DNA from: Marivirga arenosa
GTDB taxonomy: Bacteria > Bacteroidota > Bacteroidia > Cytophagales > Cyclobacteriaceae
DNA length: 64,000 bases
Reading direction: 5' to 3'
NCBI RefSeq assembly: GCF_030503875.2
Contig: NZ_CP129968.2
Span: forward strand, 1,514,001 to 1,578,000
This document shows positions 54,749 through 63,114 of the stretch, piece after piece (the stretch's first letter is position 1; each line of letters starts with the position of its first letter). Under the pieces are notes generated by a model that did no database searches, was not told the origin of the DNA, and worked only from the letters and a program-made list of their open reading frames with translations. A program made the translations under genes and the position numbers.

Positions 54749-56287
54749 ATGAATCGATTCATAATCTGTTTAATATTATTTATTCCGTTTCAGGGCCTTT
54801 CGAATTGGCAAAGAGAATGGGATATTGCGATAGATTCTAGTGCAAGATTATCAGTTGATGAAATACTAAATGGAGATTATTTCCAAATTAAAGATACAGC
54901 TAAAATAAAAAGCTTTGGCCTAACTTCAAATGTGATATGGATGAAGTCAGCTCTTGATATGCCTGAGGGAGGATCAGTAACATTAGACAATCCACTAATA
55001 AGATATATAGACTTTTTTCTTTTAATGGGAGATTCTATTATTCGACACGATTCATTTGAATATCAACAAAATAGAAAAACAGGTAAATCTGAACTATCAG
55101 TTTTAATGTTTGATATTCCACAAGACTTTAAGGGCGAAATGTTATTTAGGTTTGAAAGCTCTGAGCCATTGTTTATAAAGATAAATGTCGTTCAGGAAGA
55201 AGATGAAAACGTCTTTTTTGCAAAAGCTGCAATGATAGGATATATATCAGCTGGGGCCGTTCTGGTGCTGGGTTTATTATACCTTATTTTTTTTATTTCG
55301 CTAAAAGATAAGATATATCTATTATACTCTATCTATAGTTTGACTGTAATCATCACTTTACTAAGAGTTAATGGCTTGCTTTATGTATGGTTTCCTTTTT
55401 TGAGAGTATTAAATGATTTTACATCAATTTTCGGATCACTAGTATCCATCGCTGTAGGGATATTCACAATATATTTTCTTCAGTTAAAGAAGTATTCTAA
55501 AATAATGCTATGGGTGATCAGAATTATGGTTGTTTTACAGTTTGTTTCTGTAATTATATCCTTTTTAGGATATAATAGAGTAGCATTTTTATATACTGAT
55601 TTTATAGCCTCTCTATTTATACCTACTGTTATAGGTTTAAGTATTTGGTTATGGTTAAAAAGAGAGTATAAACCTGCAAAATATTATTTGCTAAGTTTTA
55701 CTTTTCTTTTTGTGGGGGCCGTTATTTATTTATTAAGAAACTACGGCATTATCATATCCGAATCAATTATTTTAAATCATTCTCTTGATTTAGGAATTGC
55801 TTTGGAAATGATTTTTTTGGCAGTAGGCCTTTCTAAAAAGGTAGACTCATTAAGGATAGAAAAAAATAACCTTCAGGCAGAAAATATCCGAATCTTAAAT
55901 CAAAAAAAAGAAGAATTGGAGTACCTAGTACATGAGCGAACCAAAATGTTAGAGGCTCAAAATGAAGAGATTATACAGCAACAAGAAGAAATTACAGCAA
56001 TTAATGATTCTTTAGAAAAAACGGTTAAAAAGAGAACCTTACAGCTTCGGATACAAAATGAAAAGCTGCTTGATTATGCTTATTTCAATGCCCATAAAGT
56101 TAGAGGTCCCTTGGCTCGAATACTTGGGTTAGTTTATTTATTAAAACTAAATAATACTGATGATATTGACGAAATGGTAAATCAGATTGATGAATCAGCC
56201 CAAGAACTAGATATTGTAATTAAAGAAGTAAACACTTCTTTGACAAGTGCTGAAAAGAATGATTTGATGGATTTGGATGAAAATTGA
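54749..56287 (+). CDS. 7TM-DISM membrane protein with HisKA-like end, no ATPase
   Basis: A 512-residue protein. Signal peptide (1-18), periplasmic 7TMR-DISMED2-like beta domain (about 25-150), seven membrane helices (about 163-362), a long coiled coil (365-430) and a dimerisation-type helix pair with H449 in FNAHKVRGPLARILGL. It stops there: no HATPase domain follows, and a clean stop with an intergenic gap argues against truncation in this sequence. H449 could accept phosphate from another kinase, or the protein may be a sensor with a separate output. Confidence 0.8.
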   Translation: MNRFIICLILFIPFQGLSNWQREWDIAIDSSARLSVDEILNGDYFQIKDTAKIKSFGLTSNVIWMKSALDMPEGGSVTLDNPLIRYIDFFLLMGDSIIRHDSFEYQQNRKTGKSELSVLMFDIPQDFKGEMLFRFESSEPLFIKINVVQEEDENVFFAKAAMIGYISAGAVLVLGLLYLIFFISLKDKIYLLYSIYSLTVIITLLRVNGLLYVWFPFLRVLNDFTSIFGSLVSIAVGIFTIYFLQLKKYSKIMLWVIRIMVVLQFVSVIISFLGYNRVAFLYTDFIASLFIPTVIGLSIWLWLKREYKPAKYYLLSFTFLFVGAVIYLLRNYGIIISESIILNHSLDLGIALEMIFLAVGLSKKVDSLRIEKNNLQAENIRILNQKKEELEYLVHERTKMLEAQNEEIIQQQEEITAINDSLEKTVKKRTLQLRIQNEKLLDYAYFNAHKVRGPLARILGLVYLLKLNNTDDIDEMVNQIDESAQELDIVIKEVNTSLTSAEKNDLMDLDEN

Positions 56288-56540
56288 TTTATATAAGATT
56301 TTAGAATTAATCAATTGGGCCTCTTCAAACAATCTGTGTTTCAGAATATTTTGAAGACATTAATTTACTATTATTATAAATAAATAATTTCTAGATAATT
56401 TTTTCATGCAACTGTTAAAATTTAATAGAAGTTATAAATAGCATATCCAATTAAATGAAAGGCTTACAATATATTTTAACATAGATATTAAGAATTGTTA
56501 AAAGACTATTTTAGAGTATTTTTCTCAAATTAAAAGTAAA

Positions 56541-57152
56541 ATGAAGCTATTTTCTGATCCTTATGATCCTAATAAAAATATACTTCCTCATGGAGGTATT
56601 GTGCAATATCATGGGCAACTGTTCAGTCAGGATGAAGCATTGTTTTACTTTCAGAGTTTAATGAATGAAATAGACTGGGAACACGATAAGGCAATCATCT
56701 TTGGTAAGGAGATCATTACAAAACGAAAAGTTGCATGGTATGCTGATCAAGCATTTTCTTATACCTATTCCAAAGTCACGAAAACTGCAAAAATTTGGAC
56801 TCCAGAACTTCAGGAAATCAAAAGTAAAGTGGAACAGCAATTAGGAGAAACATTTAATTCATGTTTATTGAATCTATATCATTCAGGAGAGGAGGGGATG
56901 GCTTGGCATAGTGATGGAGAAAAAGATTTAAAGGATAATGGAGCCATAGCTTCAGTCAGTTTCGGTGCAGAACGAAAATTTGCTTTTAAGCATAAGGAAA
57001 CTAAGGAAAAGCTAGAGTTGATCCTCGAGGATGGTAGCTTATTAATGATGGGAGGGAGTTGTCAGAAGAACTGGTTGCATCGTTTACCGCCAACTAAAAA
57101 GGTGCAAATGCCAAGAATTAATTTGACATTTAGAACCATCGTGAATCAATAA
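56541..57152 (+). CDS. AlkB-like alpha-ketoglutarate-dependent dioxygenase
   Basis: A 203-residue Fe(II)/2-oxoglutarate dioxygenase of the AlkB/ALKBH2-3 type. Seen: KRKVAWYADQAFSYTYS (substrate lid), HSDGEKDL (His and Asp iron ligands), CQKNWLHRLPPT (second His ligand) and PRINLTFR (2-oxoglutarate Arg). It repairs alkylated bases in DNA or RNA. It is a single gene, 12 bases from the convergent yjbQ-like gene. Confidence 0.9.
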   Translation: MKLFSDPYDPNKNILPHGGIVQYHGQLFSQDEALFYFQSLMNEIDWEHDKAIIFGKEIITKRKVAWYADQAFSYTYSKVTKTAKIWTPELQEIKSKVEQQLGETFNSCLLNLYHSGEEGMAWHSDGEKDLKDNGAIASVSFGAERKFAFKHKETKEKLELILEDGSLLMMGGSCQKNWLHRLPPTKKVQMPRINLTFRTIVNQ

Positions 57153-57164
57153 GTTTATAGCAAG

Positions 57165-57587
57165 TTAATCTCCCATCACTGTAATAGTAATTTTTCTACC
57201 TCCTGCATGGTTTCTATGTTCACATAAATAAACACCTTGCCAGGTACCGGTTAACAGCTTTCCATTACTTAGGGGCAAACTTACGGAGCTTCCAAGAAGG
57301 GAGGCTTTAATATGGGCAGGCATATCATCTGAGCCTTCAATAGTGTGTTGGTAATAGTCCATGTTTTCAGGCACCATCTTATTGAAATGACGTTCGAAAT
57401 CACCTCTTACCGTAGGATCTGCATTTTCATTTAAGGTAAGTCCAGCAGAAGTGTGATGAATAAAGATATGAACAATCCCAGCCTCAATATTTTTTAATTC
57501 AGGCATATTTTGATCAATTTCTCTTTCTATTAAATGAAAACCTCTAAGGTAAGGTTTTAGCTGAAAAGTGTGTTGTAATGTTTTCAT
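57165..57587 (-). CDS. YjbQ family protein
   Basis: A 140-residue protein of the YjbQ/UPF0047 family, sometimes called secondary thiamine-phosphate synthase. Conserved: HIFIHHTSAGLTLNENADPTVRGDFERH, YYQHTIEGSDDMPAHIKASLLG and LCEHRNHAGGRKI. The His/Glu/Asp set probably binds a metal. The cellular role is still debated. It is a single gene on the minus strand. Confidence 0.88.
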   Translation of the reverse strand: MKTLQHTFQLKPYLRGFHLIEREIDQNMPELKNIEAGIVHIFIHHTSAGLTLNENADPTVRGDFERHFNKMVPENMDYYQHTIEGSDDMPAHIKASLLGSSVSLPLSNGKLLTGTWQGVYLCEHRNHAGGRKITITVMGD

Positions 57588-58155
57588 AATTGATTAATCA
57601 TCTATGCAATTTAAGAGTGTTTCTTATACTTGCTAAAAAATAACTCGATTTAAGGAAATGAGATTTGAATATAAGAGATTGTTTAGAGAAAAGGTAGAGG
57701 GGTCTTGAAGTTCGGTATTAGGAGTTATGGTATTACAAAACTAAAGGCACAAGCGGGACGATTGCTCCAGGAGCACCTGAACGTACTTTATGCTTCAATG
57801 AAGTTCAAAAAATTATGCGCATATGCTTTTTAATTAAAAATCTATGCGTGATCAAAAATTCTTTTTACGCATATGTAAAAATTAGAGTGCGCATATATGC
57901 GAGGGTCAAAGTAAGTACGCATATATGCGTGCTTAAAAAAGGTGCGCATATTGTATCGTCCTAAAATAACTTTACGGTTTTACATTATAGTCCTACTACA
58001 ACTTTACTAAAATGGATTATTCTACTTATAACTCTTGAAAAAATATAAATCGTGGGAAAAGTATTTTTTGACCTTTGCCGTAAACTATACTTGGATATTC
58101 TGTTTGCTTGTTGATAAATTATTTATTTTTAAACTTTCAACCTTAATGACTAAGC
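57588..58155. other. Intergenic accessory region with palindromic array
   Basis: 568 bases before the next gene. It holds a GGGAC-N3-TGCTCC-A-GGAGCA element at 57755-57775 and a set of ACGCATAT-type palindromes at 57815-57952 (listed separately). A short frame at 58035 was rejected because it is merely upstream of the signal peptide of the next gene. Confidence 0.5.
57815..57952. repeat. Array of short ACGCATAT/GCGCATAT palindromes
   Basis: Six units within 138 bases: ATGCGCATATGC (57815), ATGCGT (57844, half site), ACGCATATGT (57867), TGCGCATATATGCG (57888), ACGCATATATGCGT (57917, a perfect 14-base palindrome) and TGCGCATATT (57943). The CGCATAT cores are 22-28 bases apart. Units are too short and spacers too irregular for CRISPR. 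Confidence 0.6.
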
Positions 58156-58908
58156 ATGAAAAGATCATTCTTTTTTATTTTCATTCTACTCTCTCCATTA
58201 ATTGTCAAAGCTCAGCTTAACTTTGGGTTAACTACTGGAATTAAAGATTATAATGCCCAAAATAATTTAAGTGGAAGGTATCAAAGTGTGGATATCAGAT
58301 TAAATGACAATGGTGTTGATTACATTCAGGGAGGCGTATTTTTTGAATTGAGCAGTAAGAAATATTCTTTTTTAGTATTAAGGCTAAATTTAAAAACCCA
58401 TAATAATAATTTTACGGTAACCCCATTGGATTATGATCCTCCTGGTGATGGACCTTTTATGATTCCAAATGCTAAAACTTATTTTTCGCATTATAGATCA
58501 CATCTTCTGGATATTATTCCCTCTATAGTGATAGATAGAAAAGTACAATACAGAATGGGTATAGGCTATCAATTAAATTATATGCATCATAAAAACCCTG
58601 AAGGCCTGGATCGAACGGGCTATGATGACCGGTGGTGGTCACAACCCAGTAACCAAAAAACCTATTATTTTGCTAATGAAATCATTCAGGAAAATCCTAT
58701 TAAAGCTTTTCATCATAGTATCCTATTAAATGCAGAAGTTAGGTTTTGGCATCTAGGATTAGGTATTCAATATTTAAGATCATTAAACTCTATAGCAGAG
58801 CCCGTAAATTTTGATGGGGCGTTTATTTATCCATTTGATATGCAGACTCAGAACTTTTCAATAGACTTAAATTTTTATTGGAACCGAATAAAGCTCTTTG
58901 ATTATTAA
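58156..58908 (+). CDS. Putative outer-membrane beta-barrel protein
   Basis: A 250-residue protein with a signal peptide (ending about VKAQ, 20). The mature part is rich in aromatic alternating residues with strand-like patterns (LNFGLTTGIKDY, YRMGIGYQLNY, WHLGLGIQYL) and ends in an aromatic residue, as barrel proteins do. No family is recognised. It starts the accessory stretch and has no operon partner. Confidence 0.6.
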   Translation: MKRSFFFIFILLSPLIVKAQLNFGLTTGIKDYNAQNNLSGRYQSVDIRLNDNGVDYIQGGVFFELSSKKYSFLVLRLNLKTHNNNFTVTPLDYDPPGDGPFMIPNAKTYFSHYRSHLLDIIPSIVIDRKVQYRMGIGYQLNYMHHKNPEGLDRTGYDDRWWSQPSNQKTYYFANEIIQENPIKAFHHSILLNAEVRFWHLGLGIQYLRSLNSIAEPVNFDGAFIYPFDMQTQNFSIDLNFYWNRIKLFDY

Positions 58909-59109
58909 TAGCTATTATTTTGCGTATAGTAGGGGTTTATAAGAATTGAGAATAATTGATTTTATAGTCACAATCAATATTATTTCAATATTAGATGGAA
59001 ATTGCGTTTTCCTTCGTTGTGGTCTTGAGGTGGAACCATTTGTTAACATAAATGAAGTGAACCATAGGCTTATAGCTCAAGGCAGTCTACTCTATTGTAG
59101 CAAATTATA

Positions 59110-59496
59110 TCATGGGCTAGTTTCTTTATCAAGATATCTACTACCTAGCCTTTTAATTGAGATTTCCTTACCGAATTTAAACCGAACAATTCTCGCACCG
59201 AGAAATTCCGCCATGTCTCTAAAAGATCGTTTTTCTACTTCACTAAATTCAGAGATGTTTGGGTGATAGGGATTTAAAATAATAGTTCTCCGGAAATGGA
59301 TTAAATCTGATTGTGTTAATTGATTAATTAAATCTTTTAAAGTTGATTGCGGTTCATCCATAACCGTCATTAAGAGTCTTTCATTGCTAAAAGTCAAATT
59401 GTCACCAGATTCTAGAGACTCTCTAGTTTTTAAATTGGTGACTTTAACCTTATTAGGTCTTATCTCAATTAAAATGTACTCGTGAATTGTGAACAT
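59110..59496 (-). CDS. MreB-like fragment protein
   Basis: A 128-residue protein from ATG 59496; a longer frame to 59607 adds a non-conserved arginine-rich start. It begins HEYILIEIRPNKVKV, and its middle (TIILNPYHPNISEFSEVEKRSFRDMAEFLGARIV) resembles the MreB actin-fold motif IxVPSGITEVEKRAVxxAAxxAGAxxV. Only about a third of the MreB fold is present. The similarity is from memory and weak. No operon partner. Confidence 0.4.
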   Translation of the reverse strand: MFTIHEYILIEIRPNKVKVTNLKTRESLESGDNLTFSNERLLMTVMDEPQSTLKDLINQLTQSDLIHFRRTIILNPYHPNISEFSEVEKRSFRDMAEFLGARIVRFKFGKEISIKRLGSRYLDKETSP

Positions 59497-59661
59497 AATT
59501 ACTTGCAATGACCAGCAATGATGGGTGGGATTAGAAAGCACTAACCTCTCCCTCTCGCATACAGCCACACGTTTGTTTAAATTTATAAATAGTGGAAGAC
59601 TTTCCAATCCCCACGAAAATAACCTGTACCAGGTAGCAGTTAAGAGTGATTGAAAATTAAA

Positions 59662-59685
59662 GGGACAAATGGCACTCTTGTGCCA
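59662..59685. repeat. GGGAC-N3-hairpin element, second copy
   Basis: GGGAC (59662-59666), three bases, then TGGCAC-TCTT-GTGCCA (59670-59685). The same layout, GGGAC-N3-TGCTCC-A-GGAGCA, is at 57755-57775. The two copies frame the barrel-protein gene and the MreB-like gene. Confidence 0.5.
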
Positions 59686-59701
59686 GTGTTACAATTGGTT
59701 A

Positions 59702-60196
59702 TTATATGTTATTATACCATTTATTTATCTCATGTTTTAATATGTCTAAATCATTTTTCTTTGACTTCAACACAGTTTCAATAGAATCATTTCTATTATG
59801 TATTTTTAAATATCCTTTTGATTCAGGTAAATTCGAATCTAAAACAATTTCAACCCTCAAATCTTTAGTATCCAATTCTTGATAGCCGTCTTTAAAAAAT
59901 TTATAATCAGCTATATATCTCACTTTATCCGCATTAAGTGTTAGGACTTCTTTGCCATAAGTGTTCCACAAAATTACTCGAAGGATATAAAAACCAATAC
60001 CCCAAAAAATTAAAAAGGCAATTACGATTCCAAATTGAAAACCAATTTTATAGTCAATAGCAACGTAGAATGCAATAAATGGAATCAGAAATGACATCAC
60101 CAAAAGCAAAGTCAAGATAAATCTTACTATTTTCGGAGACTTCTTAGAAATTATTACTATTCTAGAACCGTAAATTTTAATTTGATTATCTATCAT
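59702..60196 (-). CDS. Hypothetical membrane protein
   Basis: A 164-residue protein from ATG 60196; a longer frame to 60277 adds residues with no conserved character. Two adjacent membrane helices (about 25-68), then a soluble tail (about 80-164) rich in Lys and Asp. The layout resembles small PH-like membrane proteins. No family is recognised and there is no operon partner. Confidence 0.5.
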   Translation of the reverse strand: MIDNQIKIYGSRIVIISKKSPKIVRFILTLLLVMSFLIPFIAFYVAIDYKIGFQFGIVIAFLIFWGIGFYILRVILWNTYGKEVLTLNADKVRYIADYKFFKDGYQELDTKDLRVEIVLDSNLPESKGYLKIHNRNDSIETVLKSKKNDLDILKHEINKWYNNI

Positions 60197-60428
60197 GGGG
60201 TGTGAATTCACTTCAACACCACTGTATAAATTCGTGGCTTTTAAAAGTATAAAAATTTGCGTTAAATACCGAGGCAATCTGCAGGATTAGCTTATTAAAT
60301 TACCTTTTACTAATAAGTCAATTCTACGGATTGAAGGGCTTTCTACCAAGAGTAGAAGGAGCAATAAGCTACTGCCAACCATGATTTATGACAGAATGTT
60401 ACCAGCTTTATTTATTAGGTCTACATTC

Positions 60429-61033
60429 CTAAGATAGATGATATAGTGATACGATTATTTTATTATCCTTTGTCCATTGAACCCATCCAGTCTTAATTTC
60501 CGATGTATCAGAAGGATAGGTGTACTCCCCCGATGTCCATATTACTTTCATCCAGTCTCCTTTCACTTCCTTTGGAACTATAATCGATTCTTTAAGGGGT
60601 GTTTCTGAAATGGGAGTTCCATTAATTTTGTCGTAAATCTTGATTTTATCTGGGTCAAAATCTACTGAAAAGACATTGATTACATACTGTTCCCAGTTAA
60701 TTATCTGATCTTATTTGATTTCTTTAGTTTTTTAGTTAAGCCAGTTTCCTCGTTTACTACGACTATATAATGGGTTGGCGTTTCTCGCTGGCATTTTATT
60801 TTGAAGACAAAGTAGTCTGGTTTGAATGCTAATATTTGTAGATCTGGAAGGTCGTCCCAAGGTCCGTAACAATTGAAAGTATCCCAAGTTGAGCCGTCTT
60901 CATTAAGAAATTCAATCCTATGGTCGGTATTATTATACTCCTCACTTAATGTTACTACTCCGATGCTGTTAGACATGTCCTGACCAAAAGATAGAGCTGG
61001 CACTAAAAATAATAAGATGATGAGGTTTCGCAT
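60429..61033 (-). pseudogene. Secreted orphan gene broken by a frameshift
   Basis: The 5' part (61033-60701) codes a signal peptide (MRNLIILLFLVPALSFG) and about 90 further residues, ending KKLKKSNKIR at a TAA. The 3' part is open in another frame from about 60710 to a TAG at 60429-60431 and reads INWEQYVINVFSVDFDPDK, then KGDWMKVIW and GWVQWTKDNKIIVSLY. I recall Bacteroidota proteins where both halves belong to one chain. A one- or two-base indel around 60701-60710 would join them. Sequencing error is possible. Confidence 0.65.
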
Positions 61034-61210
61034 ATTAAGTAATTGTTGGTAACAATCGTATAAAGTAAGTAAGGTTACTTTATCCTCAAAACAGAAAACC
61101 GGCTTTTATTAATTGAGTTAGGTTTTGGCTGATGCGGATTTGAATATAAAAGTTTATTGAGAGAAAGGTGAGTTAAAATGGAGATTTATCCAATAAGGAA
61201 TAAAAATTAA

Positions 61211-61240
61211 AAAAGCGCTGGATCCCCACCCAGCGCTTAT
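61211..61240 (-). terminator. Minus-strand terminator with no assigned gene
   Basis: Stem AAGCGCTGG / CCAGCGCTT with an 8-base loop and a U-run on the minus strand. The closest minus-strand gene upstream, tRNA-Pro, has its own terminator, so this one may end an unannotated small RNA that includes the 61254-61280 hairpin. Confidence 0.6.
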
Positions 61241-61463
61241 ATTTCAACCAAAACCTTACAAAGTCATTGACTTGTGTAGGAATTACAAATATCAACTAAT
61301 AGCGCTTCACAGCCAATCATTTTTTGATGAAAGGCTGATGTGTGGGAAATAAGGTGCTTGTTTTATAGTTATATGGATAATAGTGGTGTGTTCAATAGGT
61401 TTACACGATGGCGGTGAATAAAACTGACCTAATTCAGGCTTGAAAAAATTAAATTCAAGGCAT

Positions 61464-61494
61464 AAAAAAAGCCAGTAGAATTTTCTACTGGCTT
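61464..61494 (-). terminator. Terminator of tRNA-Pro
   Basis: Stem AAGCCAGTAGAA / TTCTACTGGCTT on the minus strand with a U-run. Confidence 0.85.
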
Positions 61495-61495
61495 G

Positions 61496-61569
61496 TCGGG
61501 GTGGCAGGATTCGAACCTACGACCTCCTCGTCCCAAACGAGGCGCGATACCGGGCTACGCTACACCCCG
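61496..61569 (-). tRNA. tRNA-Pro (anticodon TGG)
   Basis: 74 bases. Acceptor stem CGGGGTG / CACCCCG, anticodon stem CCTCG / CGAGG with loop TTTGGGA (anticodon TGG), T-loop GTTCGAATC, discriminator A. CCA is not encoded. Confidence 0.95.
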
Positions 61570-61597
61570 AGATTATCATTAATCTCTTATTCTATTT

Positions 61598-61625
61598 AAA
61601 GAACTTCTGCGGAGAGAGGGGGATT
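61598..61625. repeat. Duplicated tRNA-Ser 3' end
   Basis: A 28-base stretch identical to 61746-61773, which runs over the 3' end of tRNA-Ser (GGAGAGAGGGGGATT) and the adjoining flank. The first copy has no tRNA behind it. It may be a remnant of a tRNA copy or of an attachment site. Confidence 0.7.
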
Positions 61626-61756
61626 ACTCATACACACTGGCATGCCGCACATTCCCTCGTGAAGCTTCGCTTTCGAACCTTTTGGGTTCTCATCCCTACT
61701 TATCAAAATAGAGAAGTAATTTCAGCTTTCTCACTACAATCTTTAAAAGAACTTCT

Positions 61757-61846
<90 letters not shown>

Positions 61847-62098
61847 GGGTTATTGTTACCTCAAATCCCCTCCTCGTTTCCGAAAAGTGATGCAAATATA
61901 AAAGAAGTTTTCCGTCCCTTCCAAATCTGAATCAAAATAAATCTCACTTTTTTTTAATCTGTTTTTCATCTTGCTGGCTGCCAGTAATTTAAATTACATG
62001 AATTTTTAAAGCATTTTATATTGCTCTCTTTCTTTATTTAAAATTGTATAACATGCTTAAATTTATTTCGTTTTTCAATTCTTAGTTGCTAATCAACG

Positions 62099-62128
62099 TT
62101 GCCCTTTTAGTTAGCTTTTATATTTTTG
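62099..62128 (+). promoter_or_regulatory. Promoter of batA
   Basis: TTG (62099-62101), 19 bases, TATTTTTG (62121-62128): an exact Bacteroidota promoter. The start of transcription should be about 62131, 15 bases before ATG 62146. Confidence 0.8.
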
Positions 62129-62145
62129 TAAAAATTAAAAAATCT

Positions 62146-63114
62146 ATGACTTGGATTTCGTCCCTCGGATTTGAGGAGATTATTTTTATCATCATTTTTC
62201 TGATTCTATATTTTGCCTATACCTTTAGAGTATTTACGGTTGCTAAAAGGGTAGGACAGGCTTATTCTAATATCCTACCAAAGTTTTTATTGAGGTCGTT
62301 AATGTTTGCTTTATTAATTATCTCTTTATTAGGCCCTTCATTTGGCGATGATAAAAAAGAAATCAAAGCAGTGGGGAAGGATATTATGATTGCTGTTGAC
62401 CTTTCTGCTTCTATGGATGCCTATGATGTGGCACCTACCAGACTTGAGAAAATTAAATATGAGCTAAAAAATATTGTAGATGCTTTTAGTTCAGACAGAA
62501 TAGGCTTGTTAATCTTTTCTTCTGAATCATTTGTTCAATGTCCTTTAACTTATGATCAAAATGCATTGAACTTATTTATCGAGACTTTAAATACTCGCCT
62601 AGTACCAGGGAGCAGTACAGACTTTGGGGGTGCATTAAATATGGCGCATGATAAATTAACTTCAGAAGAAGCGCCCTCCAGTAAACAAAAATCGAAGATT
62701 ATCATTCTTATTAGTGATGGGGAAGATTTTGGAGACGATACCGAAAGTGAAGTAAATAAAATCAATGAATCTGGAATCCGTTTGTTTACTTTAGGCGTTG
62801 GAACAGAAGAGGGGAGTAAAATTAGAACTTCTAGAGGATTCAGAAAGGATAAAAACGGAAAAGATATCATCACTAAATTAGATTCTCGTTCTATGAGAAA
62901 TCTTGCTGATGAAACTGATGGTGAGTATTTTGAAATTAATCAGGAAGATAATGAGGTGGGGAGATTGATTGCTACCATCAACAATATTGAAGGGGAACTG
63001 AAAGATGCCAAAACGGTAGATGTATCGGCTAATAAGTACTTCTACTTCTTATTGGCTGCTATTATTTTGTTAATGATAGATTTAGTAACCACACTTAAAA
63101 TCATAAAAATATGA
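62146..63114 (+). CDS. batA: BatA-like von Willebrand A domain membrane protein
   Basis: A 322-residue protein. ATG 62146 is chosen over a TTG at 62086 because the promoter lies between them. Two N-terminal membrane helices (about 10-30 and 50-67), VWA domain (about 80-290) with the MIDAS DLSAS motif and PLTYD, and a C-terminal membrane helix (about 297-317). Bat proteins (Bacteroides aerotolerance) sit in the inner membrane with MoxR ATPases and handle envelope or oxidative stress. It overlaps the next gene by 4 bases (ATGA). Confidence 0.9.
   Translation: MTWISSLGFEEIIFIIIFLILYFAYTFRVFTVAKRVGQAYSNILPKFLLRSLMFALLIISLLGPSFGDDKKEIKAVGKDIMIAVDLSASMDAYDVAPTRLEKIKYELKNIVDAFSSDRIGLLIFSSESFVQCPLTYDQNALNLFIETLNTRLVPGSSTDFGGALNMAHDKLTSEEAPSSKQKSKIIILISDGEDFGDDTESEVNKINESGIRLFTLGVGTEEGSKIRTSRGFRKDKNGKDIITKLDSRSMRNLADETDGEYFEINQEDNEVGRLIATINNIEGELKDAKTVDVSANKYFYFLLAAIILLMIDLVTTLKIIKI

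Larger units (their letters stand above)
61034..61495. other. Intergenic region with a candidate small transcript
   Basis: 462 bases between the frameshifted gene and tRNA-Pro. No gene. It holds a terminator-like hairpin on the minus strand (61211-61240), an imperfect inverted repeat (61254-61280) and the tRNA terminator at 61464-61494. Confidence 0.4.

Noticed and set aside
57815..57952. CRISPR array
   Set aside because: Units are only 6-14 bases, vary in sequence and have no spacer of CRISPR length; no cas genes are in the window.
58946..59266. A 106-codon plus-strand frame
   Set aside because: It overlaps the MreB-like gene on the other strand and has no protein-like pattern; it reads as a shadow.
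60720..60740. Programmed -1 frameshift at the AAAAAAC run in the broken gene
   Set aside because: The run is read as AAA AAA C, not A AAA AAC, and the other frame has stops after it (60711-60713), so the shift must lie nearer 60701-60710.
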